From positions 1,071 through 8,954 of the forward strand of contig PEWM01000082.1 of assembly GCA_002779455.1 (NCBI GenBank): a DNA stretch of 7,884 nucleotides. Reading direction: 5' to 3'. The stretch is from Deltaproteobacteria bacterium CG07_land_8_20_14_0_80_60_11 (GTDB taxonomy: Bacteria > Desulfobacterota > Desulfobaccia > Desulfobaccales > 0-14-0-80-60-11). The notes beneath the pieces were generated by a model. It searched no databases, had not been told where the DNA came from, and saw nothing but the letters and a program-made list of their open reading frames with translations. Position numbers and translations under genes: made by a program. Of this stretch, positions 5,782 through 7,884 are shown one piece after another (within the stretch, counting starts at the first letter, position 1; each line of letters begins with the position of its first letter).

Positions 5782-6519
5782 CTATTCGCTGTACCGCCTT
5801 ATGATGATGATCCCCAAAACCAGGCAGACCACGCCGTAGGCCGAAAGGAGGGCCAGGGACTCCAGGCTCTCCAGATTCCAGAAGGGAAAACGGAGGAGGC
5901 GGTTGGTGTGGGTCAGAGGCAACACCTTAATGATATCCCGGAGCAGCCAGGGCATCTCGTCCACCGGAAAAAACGTGCCGCAGAAAAACGCCATGGGCAT
6001 GATAAAAAAATTGGTGAACGTGGCGGTATCTTCATGGGACCGGGACTTCATGCCCACGATCACCCCAAAGGCGGCGAACACCAGGCAGTTGAGGACCAGG
6101 ACCAGGAGAAACATCAGGTTGAGGTGAAAGCCGGTCCCCAGAAACAGCCCCAAAACCAGGAGGATGACCGAGGCGAACAGTCCCCGGACCATGCCGGCCA
6201 GGATCTGGCCCACCACGATGTCGGCGGCGGTCACCGGGGCCTGGATATATACCTGAAAAGTGCGGAAGTGGAGACGCCCCACCGTCATGCTGGTGGCGAT
6301 CCAGGTATAGGAATTGGTCATGGAGGTCATGGCGATGAGGCCGGGGAGCAAGTAGTCCAGATAGGTACCCCCCGACATGGCCACGCGTTTTCCTAAACCC
6401 AGCCCAAAGGCCAGGAGATAGAGCAGGGGGGAAAAGAGGGCGGAGACCACGTAGCCCAGCCGCAGCAACCGGCGCCGGAACAGCAGGATTTCACGGTAAA
6501 AGATGGGAAACCAGTTCAA
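5782..6519 (-). CDS. ABC-2 type exporter permease
   Basis: A 245-residue inner-membrane protein, the transmembrane half of an ABC exporter. About six helices are visible (roughly 22-42, 54-76, 101-128, 134-156, 168-186 and 219-241). Family features of the NodJ/DrrB-like ABC-2 permeases include SPLLYLLAFGLGLG, YLDYLLPGLIAM, and the re-entrant segment FFCGTFFPVDEMPWLL with VLPLTHTNRLLR. The start is TTG at 6519, forming a TTGA overlap with the stop of the ATPase gene. No other start keeps the first helix, and GGGGAG lies about 11 bases upstream. Length is normal for the family. The substrate is unknown: relatives move polysaccharides, lipooligosaccharides or drugs, and no neighbouring biosynthetic gene points to one. 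Confidence 0.93.
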   Translation of the reverse strand: MNWFPIFYREILLFRRRLLRLGYVVSALFSPLLYLLAFGLGLGKRVAMSGGTYLDYLLPGLIAMTSMTNSYTWIATSMTVGRLHFRTFQVYIQAPVTAADIVVGQILAGMVRGLFASVILLVLGLFLGTGFHLNLMFLLVLVLNCLVFAAFGVIVGMKSRSHEDTATFTNFFIMPMAFFCGTFFPVDEMPWLLRDIIKVLPLTHTNRLLRFPFWNLESLESLALLSAYGVVCLVLGIIIIRRYSE

Positions 6520-7361
6520 TTGGTCAGCCGCTCCCCGGTGAGCTGGATAAACACGTCTTCCAGGTTGGCCTGGCGGATGATGACCCCGGTGGGCTCCGTT
6601 TGGGCCCGGGCATAGGCCTCCTCCTTGTCCCGGACCAGCAGATACTGCCGCCGCCCGCTGTTGAGGGTTTCCACCACATACCCCCCCACCTTGGCCACCA
6701 GGGCGCCGGGGGTGTCCAGGGCGATGAGCCGGCCCCGGTTCAGGATCCCCACCCGGTCACACAGCATCTCCGCTTCTTCGATATAGTGGGTGGTCAGAAT
6801 AATGGTGATGCCCGAAAGCTTAAGTTCCTGGATGAGGTTCCACAGCTGGCGCCGCACCTGGGGGTCGAGGCCCACGGTGGGCTCGTCTAAAAAGAGCACC
6901 CGGGGCCGGGACACCAGGGCCCGGAGGATCAGGAGCCGCCGCTGCATCCCGCCGGAGAACTCCCGCACCAGGCTGTGAGCGCGTTCCTGCAAGTTCCCGA
7001 ACTCCAAAAGTTCCGCGATCCGGGCCGGCAAATCCGGCATGCGGTGCAGCCGCCCGTAGATCCACAAGTTTTCGAACGCGGTCAGTTCCCGGTCCAGGTT
7101 GATTTCCTGGGGACAGACCCCGATGAGCTTTTTCACGGCCAAAGGCTGGCGCACCACATCAAAGTCGTGAATCCGGGCCGTGCCCCGGCTGGGTCGGGCC
7201 AGAGTGGTCAAAATTTTGATGGTGGTGGTTTTGCCGGCGCCGTTGGGGCCCAGCAAGCCAAAGATCTCTCCCGGGGGAATCTGCAAAGATAGAGCGTCCA
7301 GGGCCACCAGGTCCTGGTATTGCTTACCCAGATTGTCGGTAACGATCATCTCGTTCATCAT
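6516..7361 (-). CDS. ABC exporter ATP-binding protein
   Basis: A 281-residue cytosolic ATPase that drives the permease encoded immediately downstream. It has Walker A GPNGAGKT (38-45), Q-loop Q85 in VCPQE, signature FSGGMQRR (135-142; the canonical LSGGQ is varied), Walker B VLFLDEP (155-161), D-loop GLD (164-166) and switch H192 in TTH. A C-terminal extension ends in NLEDVFIQLTG, as in CcmA/NodI/DrrA-type ATPases that pair with ABC-2 permeases. All catalytic residues are present. Three Met codons lie close together (7361, 7358, 7349) and none has a clear Shine-Dalgarno sequence, so the exact start is uncertain by up to four codons. The gene overlaps the permease by four bases and is the first of the pair. 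Confidence 0.95.
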   Translation of the reverse strand: MMNEMIVTDNLGKQYQDLVALDALSLQIPPGEIFGLLGPNGAGKTTTIKILTTLARPSRGTARIHDFDVVRQPLAVKKLIGVCPQEINLDRELTAFENLWIYGRLHRMPDLPARIAELLEFGNLQERAHSLVREFSGGMQRRLLILRALVSRPRVLFLDEPTVGLDPQVRRQLWNLIQELKLSGITIILTTHYIEEAEMLCDRVGILNRGRLIALDTPGALVAKVGGYVVETLNSGRRQYLLVRDKEEAYARAQTEPTGVIIRQANLEDVFIQLTGERLTN

Positions 7362-7373
7362 CAGATGGCCGGT

Positions 7374-7389
7374 AAAAGCCGCGGCTTTT
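7374..7389. promoter_or_regulatory. Perfect 16-base palindrome just upstream of the ABC operon
   Basis: AAAAGCCGCGGCTTTT is fully self-complementary and lies 12 bases before the ATPase ATG. It could be an operator that covers the ribosome entry region, or a small hairpin (stem AAAAGC/GCTTTT, loop CGCG) with a following T-run that terminates plus-strand transcripts. No gene ends there on the plus strand, so I lean to a regulatory site. Confidence 0.4.
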
Positions 7390-7437
7390 TAAGGCGGGAT
7401 CACGGGGTCTTAAGGGCGCCAGCTAATCCCGCCATTA
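7389..7437. repeat. Long inverted repeat upstream of the ABC operon
   Basis: TTAAGGCGGGAT (7389-7400) is repeated in inverted form as ATCCCGCCATTAA (7426-7438): eight uninterrupted pairs, GGCGGGAT/ATCCCGCC, then TTAA/TTAA after one extra base. The 25 bases between arms contain TTAAGGGCGCC. On the minus strand TTTAAT lies next to one arm and may be a -10, but I find no well placed -35. It is a possible regulator site or leader hairpin of the exporter genes. Confidence 0.4.
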
Positions 7438-7482
7438 AAGTAATACTCTCACCTGATTTTAGCAAGGGAGGGGGCAGATGAC

Positions 7483-7505
7483 TGAATTCCCGTTTCCGGA
7501 ATTCA
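7483..7505. repeat. Inverted repeat in the gene-free right end
   Basis: TGAATTCC (7483-7490) and GGAATTCA (7498-7505) are perfect reverse complements with a seven-base spacer. I cannot assign a role. Apart from the repeats listed separately, 7440-7600 shows no gene or promoter that I can support. Confidence 0.35.
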
Positions 7506-7525
7506 GAGACGCGATCAGGCCCTGC

Positions 7526-7571
7526 GGGCCTTGGCCCACCGAAGCAGTTCTTCATGGGCCTTTGGCCCACC
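7526..7571. repeat. Duplicated self-complementary motif
   Basis: GGGCCTTGGCCCACC (7526-7540) recurs as GGGCCTTTGGCCCACC (7556-7571), 15 bases apart. Each copy folds on itself (GGGCC/GGCCC), and the first can also pair with GGCCC at 7518-7522, giving competing stems. This is a local duplication of unknown role. Confidence 0.4.
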
Positions 7572-7603
7572 CGTAAAACCTGAAAAGCTGGTATTGGCTG
7601 GTG

Positions 7604-7625
7604 GCACAGCCTTTCCAGGCTGTGC
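7604..7625. repeat. Hairpin repeat, GCACAGCCT type
   Basis: GCACAGCCT (7604-7612) and AGGCTGTGC (7617-7625) form nine pairs around the loop TTCC. The loop is the complement of the GGAA loop in the hairpins at 7759-7782 and 7848-7869, so this is a diverged copy of the same motif in the opposite orientation. It ends eight bases before a boundary motif at 7633. Confidence 0.65.
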
Positions 7626-7632
7626 ACGACTA

Positions 7633-7745
7633 ATACCGAGTCGCGGTCAAAAATTTACAGACGAAACGTAGGGGCGCACCTATGTGTGCGCCCTCAGGGG
7701 GGGACACATAGGTCCCCCCCTTGTCCATTGAGCGCTAATCGGTAT
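7633..7745. repeat. Second repeat element with related ends and different internal hairpins
   Basis: A 113-base unit bounded by ATACCGAGTCGC (7633-7644) and GCGCTAATCGGTAT (7732-7745), the same end motif as the 5615-5716 element in inverted orientation with one or two changes. The interior differs: GGGCGCAC/GTGCGCCC (7672-7679 with 7686-7693) and a G-run/C-run hairpin GGGGGGGAC/GTCCCCCCC (7697-7705 with 7712-7720, loop ACATAG). No reading frame is supported. It is probably a non-autonomous element sharing end sequences with its neighbours. Confidence 0.7.
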
Positions 7746-7758
7746 AACCTGCTTCCTT

Positions 7759-7782
7759 GGCACAGGCTGGAAAGCCTGTGCC
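7759..7782. repeat. Hairpin repeat between two boundary motifs
   Basis: GGCACAGGCT (7759-7768) and AGCCTGTGCC (7773-7782) make ten perfect pairs around the loop GGAA. The hairpin lies between outward-facing boundary motifs at 7732-7745 and 7791-7802, so it links two repeat units. It may itself be a third unit with shared ends. Confidence 0.7.
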
Positions 7783-7790
7783 ACCGATTT

Positions 7791-7884
7791 ATACCGAGTT
7801 GCAATCAAAAAGTAATTATTGGTAGCCGCAGGCTTTAGCCTGCGCCTGCACAGGCTGGAAAGCCTGTGCTACCAATTGACTGCG
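7791..7884. repeat. Third repeat element, cut by the window end
   Basis: Begins with ATACCGAGTTGC (7791-7802), identical to the left end of the element at 5615. It continues with GGTAGC (7821-7826), hairpin CGCAGGCT/AGCCTGCG (7827-7844), hairpin GCACAGGCT/AGCCTGTGC (7848-7869, loop GGAA) and closing GCTACC (7868-7873). Bases 7821-7855 are identical to 5644-5678. The expected right-hand end motif is not reached before 7884. The spacer between end motif and hairpins (7803-7820) is unlike that of the first copy, so only ends and hairpins are conserved. Confidence 0.75.

Noticed and set aside
7400..7627. A 75-codon minus-strand frame at the right end
   Set aside because: It starts inside a hairpin repeat and runs across inverted repeats, has no ribosome-binding site and shows no domain.
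7526..7884. CRISPR array suggested by repeated palindromic units
   Set aside because: Repeat lengths, spacing and interiors are irregular, there are no uniform spacers, and no cas gene is present.

Overview
The window is GC-rich (clearly above 60 %) and densely coded on both strands. Its gene content is a transmembrane sensor kinase with an extracytoplasmic Cache-type domain, a lone receiver, a lipoprotein, a small exported c-type cytochrome and short hairpin repeats between genes. This suits a Gram-negative, respiring bacterium; codon style and repeat types make a Desulfobacterota (deltaproteobacterial) genome my best guess, but no marker gene proves it.

Layout. Positions 1-3771 (minus strand) hold three genes read in the order histidine kinase (1972-3771), single-domain response regulator (1444-1824) and tilS (1-1465, running off the left edge). 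The kinase and receiver look like a two-component pair, with 147 nt between them that contain a possible internal promoter; tilS overlaps the end of the receiver gene. Positions 3772-4036 hold no gene, only a hairpin and a possible promoter for the kinase. A Cys-less AhpD/CMD-like gene (4037-4363, minus) follows. It is separated by a 475-nt divergent intergenic region from a plus-strand pair: a TPR lipoprotein (4842-5285) and a monohaem cytochrome c (5282-5599). That intergenic region holds a -35-like TTGACA facing the CMD-like gene, a large inverted repeat overlapping a candidate plus-strand promoter, and a run of four hairpins in the presumed 5' leader of the lipoprotein gene.

Positions 5615-5716 carry a hairpin repeat element between convergent genes. 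Positions 5782-7361 (minus) encode a two-gene ABC exporter (ATPase then ABC-2 permease, overlapping by four bases). From 7362 to 7884 I see no credible gene. This stretch holds an inverted repeat upstream of the exporter and a cluster of hairpin repeats that share boundary motifs, and 35 identical bases, with the element at 5615-5716.

Function. The kinase and receiver probably sense an extracytoplasmic ligand. TilS makes the lysidine wobble base in tRNA-Ile(CAU). The lipoprotein/cytochrome pair is probably exported and may act in electron transfer or assembly at the membrane. The ABC pair exports an unidentified substrate. No complete defence system, phage or transposase gene is present. The least explained material is the shared-end repeat family and the regulatory DNA at 4435-4838.
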